From: Leguminivora glycinivorella
Taxonomy: Eukaryota > Arthropoda > Insecta > Lepidoptera > Tortricidae
Assembly: GCF_023078275.1 (NCBI RefSeq)
Contig: NC_062998.1
Location: 14,335,916 to 14,399,915 of the forward strand
Reading direction: 5' to 3'
Length of the DNA: 64,000 bases
In this document: one piece after another, positions 1 to 25,596 of the stretch
Layout of the letters: the number at the start of each line of letters is the position of its first letter
How positions within the stretch are numbered: the stretch's first letter is position 1
Program-made: the position numbers and the translations under genes
The notes under the pieces: model-generated
What the model saw: only the letters and a program-made list of their open reading frames with translations
Told to the model about the DNA's origin: nothing
The model's database searches: none

Positions 1-1992
1 CAGTACTTCACACGGCAAAAATGTATTGCATCACACTTCAACTCACCGCACCTCATTTTACTCGCTTGTGACAGTCGCAACACAAACAACACCTCACGCC
101 TCACAAAGCATTCACGTACTTCAAATGTCACAAAAACGTCAAAACTCATCATCCACACGCGCGCCTCGCGGCCCTCAAATACTCGCTCGCTACAGTAGCA
201 ACACAAACACCTCATTCCTCACAGATCATGCACATACTTCAAATGTCACAAAACGTCAAAAACTCATCATCCACTCGCGCGCCTCGCGGCAGACGCGGCC
301 CTCAAACTCCGTCGCGAGAGTCGACACCTCAAATGAAGTGATCAACCACACGTTCAGTTACCGAACTACAGACCTTATGGCCGGGACAAAAGGTCCACCG
401 ATAAAATAAAATGTATCGTTTGACTCGTTTGTACCGGAAATCGCTTTGTACCGGAAAGACAGAAGAGGCACTGTGACAACAACACTTCAAAAATCCTTTC
501 AAAGTGAAACAGATAGTTACGTTTACGATAAGAGGGAGTGAGATAGACACACGCGGGCTTCAAATTTGCCTCATCAAAAATACGTTACACATGACTCGAA
601 AGAAAACAATCTTATGCGCCGCAAGTTTTCATACATTTTACGCCTTTTTGATCCCAGGATAGTTAACTTGCTCGCAAAAATCGCGCGAAAAATCAGACGA
701 TTTCGCGTGAACCACATCTTTTGTCTCTGTCGCATTTGTGAAGTCATGAATAAATGCAGCTGAGATGCAAAATGTTGTTTTTCGCGGCAGGTCTTCATTT
801 TTGAATTTTTTGATAGCTATTATTGTGCTAAGACATTGACCAGTATAACGTGATCTACCGCAGCAATAGAGTTTGTATGGCTATTGTTATGTGTAATCAG
901 GGAGCTCTCTTAGACTGGACGTCGAAATGGTAACTCAAGTGTTTTGAATATTCGGAATACCAAGCATACCAACACAGAGGGCCAACCACTGAGAAGATGC
1001 GTTTACGAAGCTTGCTTAAAAACAATTACAAGATTACTGACCGAAATATAATATAAATTATGTGAAGCATGGTAGTTTAATTAAGTATTTAATCAGTAAT
1101 AGAAAGAATAATTCATTTCTTAATTCAATAGAATGATAAATAAATCCGACACGAAACGTAATTCACAGGCGGTTGACGTTGACAGTAATGACAGTTTACA
1201 GAAGAAAAGTTAGTTTGTGTGTATTTGCATAAAGTTTAGTTTTGTCTTACAGTGATAATACTAATAAATGAGCCAAAATGTAATAATGGTGACAACTTTT
1301 ACACAATCAAAATATACCTGTGATTCTGCCTTAGTGTCATTTGTGTGCAAAAAAATAGTGAAACTGAACTGAAAAGACTTACCGGCGTCGCGAATGTTGA
1401 TGGTGTTTTTAATTACTATCATATTGCTTTTAAAACACATGGAGTGGTAAGTTTGTTATTTTTATGTAAAAGTGGTACTAATTATAAAACAATACGAACT
1501 TTAGTTTGTTTTAAAACATGCAGTTTTATGGTAACTATGCTAATCAAAGTATGTTATTATTAAGCTGTTAATAATATGAAACCACTGTAATTTGTAGCAG
1601 TAATTTAAATGGAACAAACTGTAAATAATATTATTCAATGGCAAAATTAGACCCAGTTCCATAAAAACATCAAATTAAGTTGTTATGCAGGCCTCTATGA
1701 CAGTCCTTGAAATATTTTTTAATTTTATCTATTTTCTCTTGTTAAATGTTCAAGTACTCATTATGACTAATGAAATTTAGTATGTATAAAGGATATTTAC
1801 ATTTACCTAGTACACAACTACACATACTAGTTTTTGTTGCCGATGGATTTTGTCAAACAGCCGATGCTAGAAATTATATATATATACAGATCAGTACCTC
1901 ACCTCATTTGAAGTAAGACATTGTAACACCTCATTTTTGGAAATGAGGTACTCATACAAACTCATTTGAAATTGATGTCCTACCCATCACTA
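1..1992. mobile_element. Right-hand part of a hAT-like DNA transposon (left end outside window)
   Basis: The segment ends at 1979-1992 with CCTACCCATCACTA, whose complement TAGTGATGGGTAGG resembles the hAT-like terminus TAGAGATGGGTA at 30070. The last 120 bases carry palindromic CTCATTT / AAATGAG repeats typical of subterminal transposase-binding regions. Immediately beyond 1992 the endonuclease ORF of an RTE LINE begins in full register, so this looks like an insertion into that LINE. No transposase ORF is visible; the short ORFs here are AT-rich and unremarkable. The left terminus and the left copy of the target duplication (right copy would be CAGATAGG, 1993-2000) are not in the window, so the call rests on one end only. 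Confidence 0.5.
60..330. repeat. Tandem repeat, about 119 bp period, about 2.3 copies
   Basis: ACTTCAAATGTCACAAAA recurs at about 118 and about 236. The surrounding block (CGCGCGCCTCGCGG, CAACACAAACA, CTCAC) repeats in the same order. Copies differ by small indels. It lies inside the hAT-like element and codes for nothing recognisable. Confidence 0.6.
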
Positions 1993-3314
1993 CAGATAGG
2001 TGCGGTTTTTCTAATTCGTGGACCAAAAACAGCCTGAATGCCCTCAAAAAACCCGCCCGTTTGATTAGAGTCCGCAAGCTGCTGCAACTCTAAAGCTTTG
2101 TTTTGCCACCATCGGTCCTTAAGTTCACGCACCTTTGTCTTGAATTGCAAATTTATTGATTGCTGATTGGCACTGCCATGACGAAGAGCGCGTCGGTGTT
2201 CATTTGCAAGTATTAAGATTTCACCCTCCGAAGAGTCAAACCAGTCCTGGTTTTTCTTGGGTGGCTTTCCGATGACTCTTTCAGCGCTTTCCTTTAACTT
2301 GTTAGAGAATCTATTCCAAGCTTCGTCAACCGATATGTCTTTTTCATTCACAAGGTCAGAGCCGAAATCGTCATCTAAAGCCTTCTGTAGCTCTTTCGAG
2401 TTAGTCAATTTAGGGTAAGCCAGTTTGTGGGTTTTGTGTTGGATTCTACGTGGTGCTTTTAGTTTAATACGAAGCTTAGATCTTATTAGCCTATGATCAG
2501 TCCAGCCCTGTGCTCCTCGCATGGCTCTTGTGATTAGGACGTCGCTGAGATCTGCTTTACGGACAATCACATAGTCTAAAAGATGCCAGTGCTTAGATCT
2601 GGGGTGCATCCACGAAGTTTTGTATTTTTCTTGTAGACGGAAGTAAGTATTGGTGAGGGAAAGGTTAAATTCTGCACACAAGGTCAAAAGATCCAAGCCA
2701 TTGGTGTTGCAATTACCAACCCCATGACGTCCAAGAACGCCTTCCCAAGCACTGAAGTCCGTACCAACACGTGCGTTAAAATCTCCCATCATAACCAACT
2801 TATCTCTCGAGGGGATATCCTCCAAGACATGGCGCAGCTCTTGGTAAAAACGGGCTTTATCCTCTTCCGATGATGGTAAAGTTGGCGCGTAAACACTTAT
2901 AAGGTAGAGATGTTTACCAGAATCTAATGTTAAGCGAAGAGTGATGATTCTGTCATTGATACCTTTCGGTAGTTCTTGCATTGACCGTGAGATGTTATTT
3001 TTAATGGCAAAACCGACTCCATTTGCCGCCTTTTCTTGCGCAGGTTTTCCACACCAATAAAATGTATAGCCACCGAGCCGCTCACATAGTTCTCCGCTGT
3101 CACTTAGATGGGTTTCACTCAAAGCTGCGATGTCAATATTATATCGAGACAGTTCTCTGGCTATTATTGCTGTTTTCCTTTCTGGGCACAAATTGCGTTC
3201 GTTGTCTTGCAGAGTGCGGACGTTCCATGTACCTAAAACTAGATTTTTGTATGTTTTTCTTTGTTTCTTATTTCGACCGCGTAAGTTGATGTCCAAGTGA
3301 CCGCGGTTTGACAC
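1980..3314 (-). pseudogene. RTE-type LINE endonuclease (5' part of the ORF, RT missing)
   Basis: About 440 codons of an apurinic-like endonuclease/exonuclease/phosphatase domain, the enzyme that nicks target DNA for LINE integration. Motifs in order: GTWNVRTL near residue 28, LSETHLSDSG near 65, LISVYAPT near 139, GDFNARVG near 178, LDYVIV near 247 and WTDHRLI near 272. It continues into the linker that precedes the reverse transcriptase in RTE elements (KTAPICSD) and then stops at the hAT-like end at 1992. LINEs normally lose their 5' end, so a copy that keeps the 5' part and lacks the RT is best explained by the insertion, with the RT continuing left of the window. The start codon at 3314 is the first Met before the domain; the native protein may start further upstream. 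Confidence 0.85.
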
Positions 3315-3842
3315 TTGGCGTGAAAGGTGAGACGGACTATGTTTGGGCCACCTTTTCTAGGCCCCTCCCCGGATTGGGGAAAGCAGAGCGATCCTAAATA
3401 GGGCTGCTTTGTCGTTAGACGTGCTGCCGAACCTGTCCTCCCGCCTCTGTCGAGTCCAAGGAGCGACCACTCTCGTCTAACCGCCTACGTGCAGAGAACC
3501 AACTAAGGCCTGGATCCATCACAATCCAGTACCCCACTGCCAGCACTCCATCGCCGCAGGTCTTTTGTGTCAGAGTCCCGTAACGTTGCAAAAGGTCATC
3601 TGCGCGTGATAAGATTATAGTGAGTGAACAGTTGCGCTTCTGCAAACCCACTCTCTCGTCCCTCACTCCCTGGCATCAGTGGACCGTGTGATCGGTACGA
3701 CTGATAGGAGTAAGAAATGCAGTGACTGATCAATGGTTTTTGTATAAATCTGTCACAGTAGTCCCTTAGTCGCCTTTTACGACACCCACGGGATGGAATG
3801 GGGTGATGCTATTCTGATGCCGGCACCACGCAGCATTACTCA
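3315..3842 (-). mobile_element. 5' UTR of the RTE LINE
   Basis: Minus-strand sequence upstream of the endonuclease ORF, ending near 3840. It contains GTGGTGCCGGCATC and GGTGTCGTAAAAGGCGACTA (about 3766-3832), motifs I recall from 5' ends of lepidopteran RTE-like LINEs. An 83-codon ORF at 3415-3666 is not recognisable and is probably fortuitous. The 5' end abuts TTACTCACGTAT, which is also the start of the neighbouring MITE, so the LINE may have landed at the MITE border. Confidence 0.55.
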
Positions 3843-3848
3843 CGTATA

Positions 3849-3991
3849 GTTACTCACGTATTAAGTCGATATAGCGTAGGTATGCGTCGCGCTCTCGACA
3901 TGTAAAGGCGGGGTGTCGCTACTCTTGAGAAAGGTTCTCGAAATTGAACCGAAACATGTCGAACGCTATATCGACTTAATACGTGAGTAAC
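3849..3991. mobile_element. MITE with perfect 28 bp terminal inverted repeats
   Basis: GTTACTCACGTATTAAGTCG.. at 3849-3876 is matched exactly in inverse at 3964-3991. The 143 bp element is too short to code. TTACTCACGTAT also occurs just outside at 3837-3848, either a partial copy or a LINE target duplication. Confidence 0.85.
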
Positions 3992-4941
3992 CCGCTTAAA
4001 ATATTTTTAAATTTGGAAATTTTTGTGTGATTTTCTCTCAGAATCGCGAGCTCTTTCAATCCTAATAGGAGAAAAAAGTATCTCAAGGTTTTTTTAAAAA
4101 ATAAAAAAAAAAAATAAAAAGTCATTTATTGTCGCAAATAATTTTAAGGTACAATTACTTAAGTATTTATTTCTATCATGCAACTAAGAGTAAGCTACGC
4201 TATGATACAGTACAATCATGTCTTGTTCTATATTAGCTATGATCACAACTTTGAGGACTAAAATAACTAAGTAACTACCAATAGTTAAATACTAGGTGCG
4301 ACAATAGGCTCGAGACTCAGCTTCCCATATAACCATAATCGGTCGCCGTTCCTACGCAAATCCTCCTATTTTGTGTACACACAGGTCTTCGGGTCTCAAT
4401 GCTTAGTCGCAGTACGGTCGACGTTTAGTCGCGGCGACCCAAATGGGGACGATTGGTAACAGGCACAAATGGTCACAGAAGTGACAGAAGTGTGCACTAC
4501 GCGTGCACACATTGTTACCGTTTGGCGATTACTTTCCCAAAATCATTCGTTCATTTCATTCTTTTCAAATGGCGACTGTCAGAGACGTCAAAGTAAAAAA
4601 GAAATAAAATCATTTGACATTAAAATGTAATGGCGTAAGAATTTGTAAAAGATAAATATTGTTTGCATTTGTAATATAATGTGGGCTAATTACCATGGCC
4701 AATTAAATTGCTCGAGTGATTTCATAAAATAAGTCTAAATTTATCAACGCGCCATCAATTTACCTCAGTTTAACCAGTAATAATATTATTGTCTACTCGG
4801 TGTTTGCGTGTTATGTATATTGATTGGTGAAGTTTTAGTGCTCCGGTGCATATACTATACTGAAATAATAAAAATAATGCCTAGAAAACCAATAAAGTTG
4901 TTAAAATATGGATTAAGACGGTAATATTCCATGTAAAAACA

Positions 4942-4996
4942 GTCGCCAAACGGTCACCAAACGGTCGACAAACGGTCGCAAAATGGTCGCAGCGTA
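4942..4996. repeat. 11 bp tandem repeat, five units
   Basis: Units read gtcgccaaacg, gtcaccaaacg, gtcgacaaacg, gtcgcaaaatg, gtcgcagcgta. An isolated inverted match (CGTTTGGCGA, opposite strand) lies near 4519-4530, suggesting the array is one arm of a decayed inverted-repeat element of about 480 bp. Confidence 0.7.
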
Positions 4997-5424
4997 CACG
5001 CGTGACCGAAAGCAGTGAATATTTATTATATTTTCAAAATGGCTTCATGTATTATTTTTTTCCAGGTATCCTCAAACTTTATAAACAATTAAATATGCCG
5101 TCGTACTCAGTTGCCCTCACTAAAGAAGATTAAAAAAAAAATGGTAATGTGCGTACCGAGCTGCTGGGTTGTAAAGGATCGGGGATCATATTATTATGGT
5201 CTTCTATAGAGCAACTAGTATTTTGCGGCATTTCACAATTGACACTTGTTGAAGTAGTCTTCATTAATATATACTATCAAGATTCATTTCAGCGATCTGT
5301 ACTTCTTTTGTCAAGATTTTTGTATAGATAAGTGTCTACAAATTTGTAATGTTAAAGAGACATAAATAAAACGTAGTAGAGTAAATAATCTGTTTTTTTT
5401 TGTAACCCAAACAAAATACTTGTA

Positions 5425-5537
5425 GATACGAGTGCGGAAAAGAGGAAAATCGATACGAGTAGCGATAAATTAATACACGAACGAAGGGAGTGTTTTAAAT
5501 CGACACGAGTTGTGAATGTCCTTTTCGCACGTGTATC
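5425..5537. mobile_element. Small inverted-repeat element (MITE-like)
   Basis: GATACGAGTGCGGAAAAGAGGA at the left is answered by TCCTTTTCGCACGTGTATC at the right, with a few mismatches. The 113 bp interior contains further GATACGAG / CGACACGAG motifs. No target duplication is clear. Confidence 0.5.
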
Positions 5538-6082
5538 GTACGACGATTTTCAGTACCTAAATCTAAGCTAAGAGTTTCGACCAGACAAGAAATGAATCAT
5601 TGCTTGATTTGCTCGCACTACTGCGTTAAAAAAAGCAGCATTCTGTACTGAAAAAAACTATCATTGCGCAACAGAAATTCTATTAATATCACAGTAAATA
5701 CTCTATTTCATTTGATTCCTACTTTTATTGTGTAAAGCAACACTACACTTCATTTTTATCAATAAGAATTAAAAATTATATATTTAATACATTAAGTAAC
5801 TATAAAGTGCTTATCTATTTGTATTATCATTCTGCACTTTTCTTAACTTTCCCACATTTCTATAAAATGTCGAAGAGTGCTTAAATGGTCGTCGTCGTTT
5901 ATTATTATTTAATTCGCTCATATTTAAATGATTCAAAGCAATCAGTCCACAACTTCACAAGACAGTTTGAGAAACCTTCGTATTTCAGATTGTCATTTGC
6001 GGATACAGTGGTTTAGGAGCAGTTCGGTAATCAGACCTACACATGTGTGTACAAATTCTGTCAATGTCACTGTCAGAAACCG

Positions 6083-6264
6083 TTCTGACAGTGACAATGA
6101 CAGCCACAAATTCGTCCACATGTTGTTACTGTTATGTGTGCAAACGTCGACTAATAAAGTGTCGTTAAAAGTCATTCTGACAGTGACATTGACAGCCACA
6201 AATTCGTACACATTTTGTTACCGTAACGAGTGCACACGACGACTACATTTTGTTATTGTATCAA
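6083..6264. repeat. 92 bp tandem duplication
   Basis: TTCTGACAGTGACAATGACA at 6083 and TTCTGACAGTGACATTGACA at 6175 begin two diverged 92 bp copies, each continuing GCCACAAATTCGT and a GTGTGCAAACGTCGACTA-like tail. An inverted TGTCACTGTCAGAA precedes the first copy and can fold with it. Confidence 0.7.
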
Positions 6265-6766
6265 TACGGTCGCATTGTTTGCACGACGTTACCACGCGTT
6301 ATGTCACATTTGACAGTTAGTTACTGATTTGAAGATTTTGCGACTGAAATGGTTGTATGGGTTGTGCCGCGAGTCTAGTGACTGCACAGCGCTGTTTTTC
6401 AGCCCGTACCTATTTCTTTGAGTGTATGAAAAAAAAGAATTGCTAGCTATCAGGGGTATAATGACTTCTAACCCGCGTTAACATTTGAATAGCTGCTCAC
6501 AGGAGTTAAAATAACAATTTATAATAAGTACTAATAGCAATTTAAATTTTAAATTTTTGCCCATAAAGTTTTACATTGTGTGAATAGTACTAGTATTAGT
6601 ATTAACCCTTAAATGCATGATTCTTCTTTTAATGAGAAATTAATGTATGTGATAGACAATGTTTTTTTAACACTAGGAAAAATTTTACTACAGTTAGAAT
6701 GTACTTATATGATGCATAACATCACTATACATTTAAGGGCCAAGTAATACATATTTAATGTTTTTC

Positions 6767-6816
6767 CCATTCCGTTACCATTTTTTCAGACATTTTGTAT
6801 GGCGGTAACGGAATGG
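6767..6816. repeat. Hairpin with 13 bp perfect stem
   Basis: CCATTCCGTTACC (6767-6779) pairs with GGTAACGGAATGG (6804-6816) across a 24-base loop. It is probably the end of a decayed MITE. Confidence 0.6.
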
Positions 6817-8039
6817 AAGGTTTGAAAAATGTATGGAAATCTTAGGACATTTTTTTCTCCTATCAGGATCGAAAGGCCTCGCAATTCTGAGTATGAATCC
6901 CGTAAAAAATACCCAAATTCACCAGGGTTAATGGTAACTTTATTTAAAATAAAAAGCAAGCACTGAAGCTCGCGCTGAACATGACGGGATGAAATAATAT
7001 TTTTCCTTGTAAAACTAATGGGAAATTTTCTAAACTAACGCTTCCTCTGCGAGCATACGCAATTCTTTATTCCGATTTCCTGGAAATTGATTTTTGACGG
7101 ATAGGAATAAAATTTAATAATATTTGAACTGAAAACATTATTTCGTCGACCTAGCGTTATCCCAGTTTAGGGTTCGTTTCCGAGTCAATCTTCTTCATTT
7201 TGCACGGTTCTCGCCATATCTACTTTATTTGAATTTGCACGTGTTTGTTAGTAGTATCAAGGACCATTTAATACTGGACTGATATAGCCCATACAAAAAA
7301 GCGTACCCCTGAAAAAAAGCTTAATTTTTGCTTTAAAACTAGATGGCGTTGTTTCGTAACCCGGGAGTGGAAAAAAACATATTTTCACCCATATTTTTAC
7401 TTGTTTTTATATTATACTATGAATAACTATCAAAAAACTTTATTTTAATATCAAAATATTGGCTCAAAACACAATTTTTACAAATTATATTTTTTGGTTG
7501 GCCTCGACGTAGTTGTGATCGCTTCGCTGGCTAAGTTTGTTCGCACGTTGTCTAATTATTGCCAAATAAAATGACTAGATGACGTTGGTGGACTAGGAAA
7601 ATGTCACATCCGTTTCGTTGTTCATTAATATAATATACTTAGTGATAATAAACCTATATGTTGAGCTCAAATACGTTCAACAAAACGCAATCATTGTGCC
7701 AACAGAGGTGACATCCATGTCACATCACAAATGTCACTGTATGATTTATTGAATATTCATAATATGGATATTAAATATTTTAGAATCGCAGCAGAAATGC
7801 GAGTAGAGATACAGAATTAATAACTGTATAAATTAATAATTGTATGACCAATGACCTCATACATAAATTTACCAGTTTAGGTGACAGAAGGCGAATCCAA
7901 TTTGTAAACATTAAATGTGCTAAGGAAAAGAATCTTTCCGATTTTCAACGGGACACGGCTGAAGGGGCGAGCTGGTTTCGACTGCGCCCATGCATCTCAA
8001 TTGTCCAGAAAGTTCATTCGAAGATCATTTTGCTTATAA

Positions 8040-8300
8040 TAATCTGAGTAATCACAGTGAACGGTTTGACAGTATTTCAGCTAACATGTAGAGAGACTTG
8101 CTAGCTTCGTCGGTCAGGCTTCGTCTTGGACACAACGCGGATAGTTCAGCGTTTCTTGTATGTCACTCCGAGCACCCTAACCATCGGCAGCGTAGGCCAT
8201 GCACTGGCCGACTAGGTGTGGCACTTTGGATTACGTTTTTATAATAAATTAATGATAGTTTGTATTGTTTTGGTAATATATTTTCTACTCGTATACTAAT
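8040..8300 (+). pseudogene. Decayed 3' end of an R2/R4-like LINE
   Basis: The stretch GTCTTGGACACAACGCGGAT at about 8125 reads VLDTTRIVQRFL. This matches the C-terminal VILDTARIVRRFL of the better copy at 16081-16410, and the following CACCCTAACCATCGGCAGCG parallels that copy's 3' UTR. Upstream, VNGLTVFQL resembles its VSANGLIAKSL with frame damage. It is a strongly 5'-truncated, mutated insertion with no product. Confidence 0.6.
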
Positions 8301-8413
8301 TACTCGTTTGGTACTCGTATAAACCTAAGCTAAGCTAAACCTGAGATAATACTAAATGAACAAAAAGGAATAATTAGTGAAACTCTGACATAAGTAATAA
8401 TTAATGAGACTAA

Positions 8414-8546
8414 ATGCGTTTTCACATTATCCGATCCGATATCGGATGTAGGACTGATACCCCATACATTACAGGCGCTATCTTGGATTTTTTCCATTTA
8501 AATCCTTCCGACATCCGATATCGGATCGGATAATGTGAAAACGGAC
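8414..8546. mobile_element. MITE family M1, copy 1 (TAA target duplication)
   Basis: 133 bp with terminal inverted repeats of about 35 bp built on CGTTTTCACATTATCCGATC and CGATATCGGATGT. It is flanked by TAA at 8411-8413 and 8547-8549. A 3 bp TWA duplication is typical of PIF/Harbinger elements, so this is probably a Harbinger-derived non-autonomous element. Confidence 0.9.
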
Positions 8547-8659
8547 TAAGACAATAGATATATACCTTGTTAGTGTTATATACCTACGCCTATGTATATC
8601 CCACCAAAAACATTCTGTAAAAAATAGCCGTCTCGATGGAGCTGCTTGTTTATCTCTAA

Positions 8660-8792
8660 GGTCGTTTTCACATTATCCAATCCGATATCGGATGTCGGAA
8701 GGATTCCAATAGAAAAAATCCAAGATGGCTCCTGTAATGTATGGGATATCGGTCCGACATCCGATATCGGATCGGATAATGTGAAAACGCAC
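8660..8792. mobile_element. MITE family M1, copy 2 (TAA target duplication)
   Basis: Same 133 bp length and termini as the copy 113 bp to its left, but the interior runs in the opposite orientation (compare ATGGCTCCTGTAATGTATGG with CCATACATTACAGGCGC). TAA flanks it at 8657-8659 and 8793-8795. Confidence 0.9.
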
Positions 8793-8852
8793 TAAAAAGT
8801 AATGAAATCTACATAAAGTTCCTTACTGCGATTTCTTTATTATTATAGTTAA

Positions 8853-9073
8853 CTAGCTTTTGCCCGCGGCTTCGCTCGCGTTAAATTCGAAAATCTCTCC
8901 ACAAACTTCCATCCTCCATTCTAAGGAAGTGGGGGGATATAAAAAGAGACAAAAAGTAGCCTATGTCACTTTCCATCCCTTCAACTATCTCCACTTAAAA
9001 AATCACGTCAATACGTCGCTCCGTTTTGCCGTGAAAGATGGACAAATAAACAGATTTATAATATTAGTATGGA
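8853..9073 (-). mobile_element. Helitron-like non-autonomous element
   Basis: On the minus strand it begins TCCATACTAATATTATAAAT after an A and ends in a GC-rich hairpin region (CGAGCGAAGCCGCGGGC) followed by CTAG before a T. These are Helitron-type ends with A/T insertion and no target duplication. A shorter relative lies at 48930-49105. There is no Rep/helicase ORF. Confidence 0.75.
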
Positions 9074-9149
9074 TGTTGTGTGACTTGGCCATTGAAGTGT
9101 AGCGGTGCTGGCGACAGATTGGTGCAATGGTGTCATGGAGAGCACCTGG

Positions 9150-9191
9150 TTATAAACTTCTTTATACCCTTGTGTATAAAGAAGTTTATAA
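9150..9191. repeat. Hairpin with 18 bp perfect stem
   Basis: TTATAAACTTCTTTATAC (9150-9167) and its exact complement (9174-9191) flank a six-base CCTTGT loop. Nothing identifies it as a gene or a terminator. Confidence 0.8.
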
Positions 9192-9284
9192 GTTTCATAT
9201 TCGATGGTCCGAGCTAAGGTTCGTAAAGCCATGAAGCCGAGCTGATAATCATTGACGCTAAACGCCGATCGAAACGCAGTCTGA

Positions 9285-9435
9285 AGTGGGTGATAGACGT
9301 ACGATACGAGCAAGTATGCGTACTTATGACTCGACGACCTTTTTCGATTGTGTGTCACCGTAAGTACGCGTAAAAACCGCCGCGCATAGTAGTCGATCAT
9401 CCAACGCGTAGTTGTTCGTACGCCTATCACCCACT
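9285..9435. mobile_element. MITE with 20 bp terminal inverted repeats
   Basis: AGTGGGTGATAGACGTACGA at the left matches the inverse of TCGTACGCCTATCACCCACT at the right with one mismatch. The 151 bp interior is CG-rich and non-coding. Confidence 0.8.
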
Positions 9436-10517
9436 TGACGTCGCGCCAACACTTTATGGAAAAAGCGGGTTTTCGACAACTACCAATAAGATTTTAGACA
9501 TTCAAAAATCTTTAATAATACTCAACTGTTTCGGTCGCACTCGTTCAAATATAGGATAGGATTGGTGTGAGCGAGACGGTCAGGAGATTGATTGTCAACA
9601 TGATATCTATCATAAACACCGTTCGAAATGGCCTCATTAAAATCTAAATTTTAAATATATTGAAAGTAATATCACTAATCATTGACGTCACGCTCAAAAT
9701 GAAAGAGATAGAAAATTTGACAGTATGGTACTCTTTTGCATGATTGTCATAATTCAAAATAAGAACGATGGCTTGCGTTGTAATCAGGGACTGAAACATG
9801 ACACGGGCCCCTAGCGTCATCTATATACTTTTCACTGTATCACTTGTAATGCCGTTGAACTACCGCGTGCGTATTTTTTTAAAAAAAACGACATTTTTAT
9901 TCAAATGACACTCTTAGTGACATCTAGCGACATAGATTTAAGGCTGCCAACGGGGTACGGTATTTAGTATGGACTCTGCTGGTCCTTTATAATCGTCCTT
10001 GGTAGTATGCATGTACTACGTAGTGCAATTGTTTGTAAAATGTAAAACTGTGCCATAACAATTAAATTCCAAATGTCAATACACAAGTCCTACGCGGTCC
10101 AATTGATGCCACTACAAACAATGCTGAGCACGTTCGTGGCATTATGTTGCAGCGCTGTGGTGCGGCCTCTGTTTGCTAAGTATCCACCTATTCGCATGGT
10201 TACAATACAAAAACATTGAAATATTTACAATACAACGTTCATGACCAAAAACTATTGTGAATTCGGAAGTACCGAAACGAAGTGTAGTCTGAATCACTGA
10301 ATCACTAAAAAAATAACAAATAATATAAATCACATGTTTTTGAACCACACCATTGTCTGGCTCAAACACTCGATCCTAACTGAGGCTTGCAAGGTTTGCG
10401 TTATTAAATTTCGGTTGACGATTTAATTGTCCTCTATCAACTAAGACAACTAAATACTTTTGTTTGACACCAAATAGGTACATAGGACATAAATATTATT
10501 CGGCTAACTATACTTAC
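9436..10517. other. Downstream intron or flank of Rim; no feature recognised
   Basis: No exon-like ORF continues Rim here. I looked for the second C2 domain on the minus strand and did not see it, so the next Rim exon must be in or beyond the leftward repeats. Confidence 0.4.
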
Positions 10518-25346
<14,829 letters not shown>

Positions 25347-25596
25347 CTGCCATCGAAGTGAGAAGGTATACAAAAACACTGAAAACAAACTACTGGCTGT
25401 GTATGAAACTAGATTTAATAAAAAGATATACGATTAGTTCTTTGAGTCTTTATAATTATGAATTGACAATGGTCTTAAGCGCCATCGATGCTTGAAAATC
25501 TAATTTATCGGTTTTTCGTTTATATCTCTAAAACCATGCACGCTGTTGCCACAACGATTATGAAAGAATGAAAGCTGGTTAAATTTGATACAAAAG

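Larger units (their letters stand above)
3992..8040. other. Gene-free stretch with minor repeats
   Basis: No coding region with recognisable similarity on either strand; the ORFs here are short and low complexity. It contains a relic of the fold-back family of 43524 at about 4035-4085 (CAGAATCGCGAGCT, GGAGAAAAAAGT), another at about 6850-6945, and the small repeats listed separately. 4080-4120 is A-rich. Confidence 0.5.

Noticed and set aside
4530..5340. Possible host gene near 5149-5331
   Set aside because: A single 60-codon frame without splice context or recognisable motif.
5928..6320. 130-codon ORF
   Set aside because: It crosses the 92 bp tandem duplication; the opposite strand is also open; no similarity.
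1..10517. Search for the Rim C2B domain on the minus strand
   Set aside because: No KVYLLE-like or WGDYGRMD-like C2B segment was seen; the exons must lie further left.
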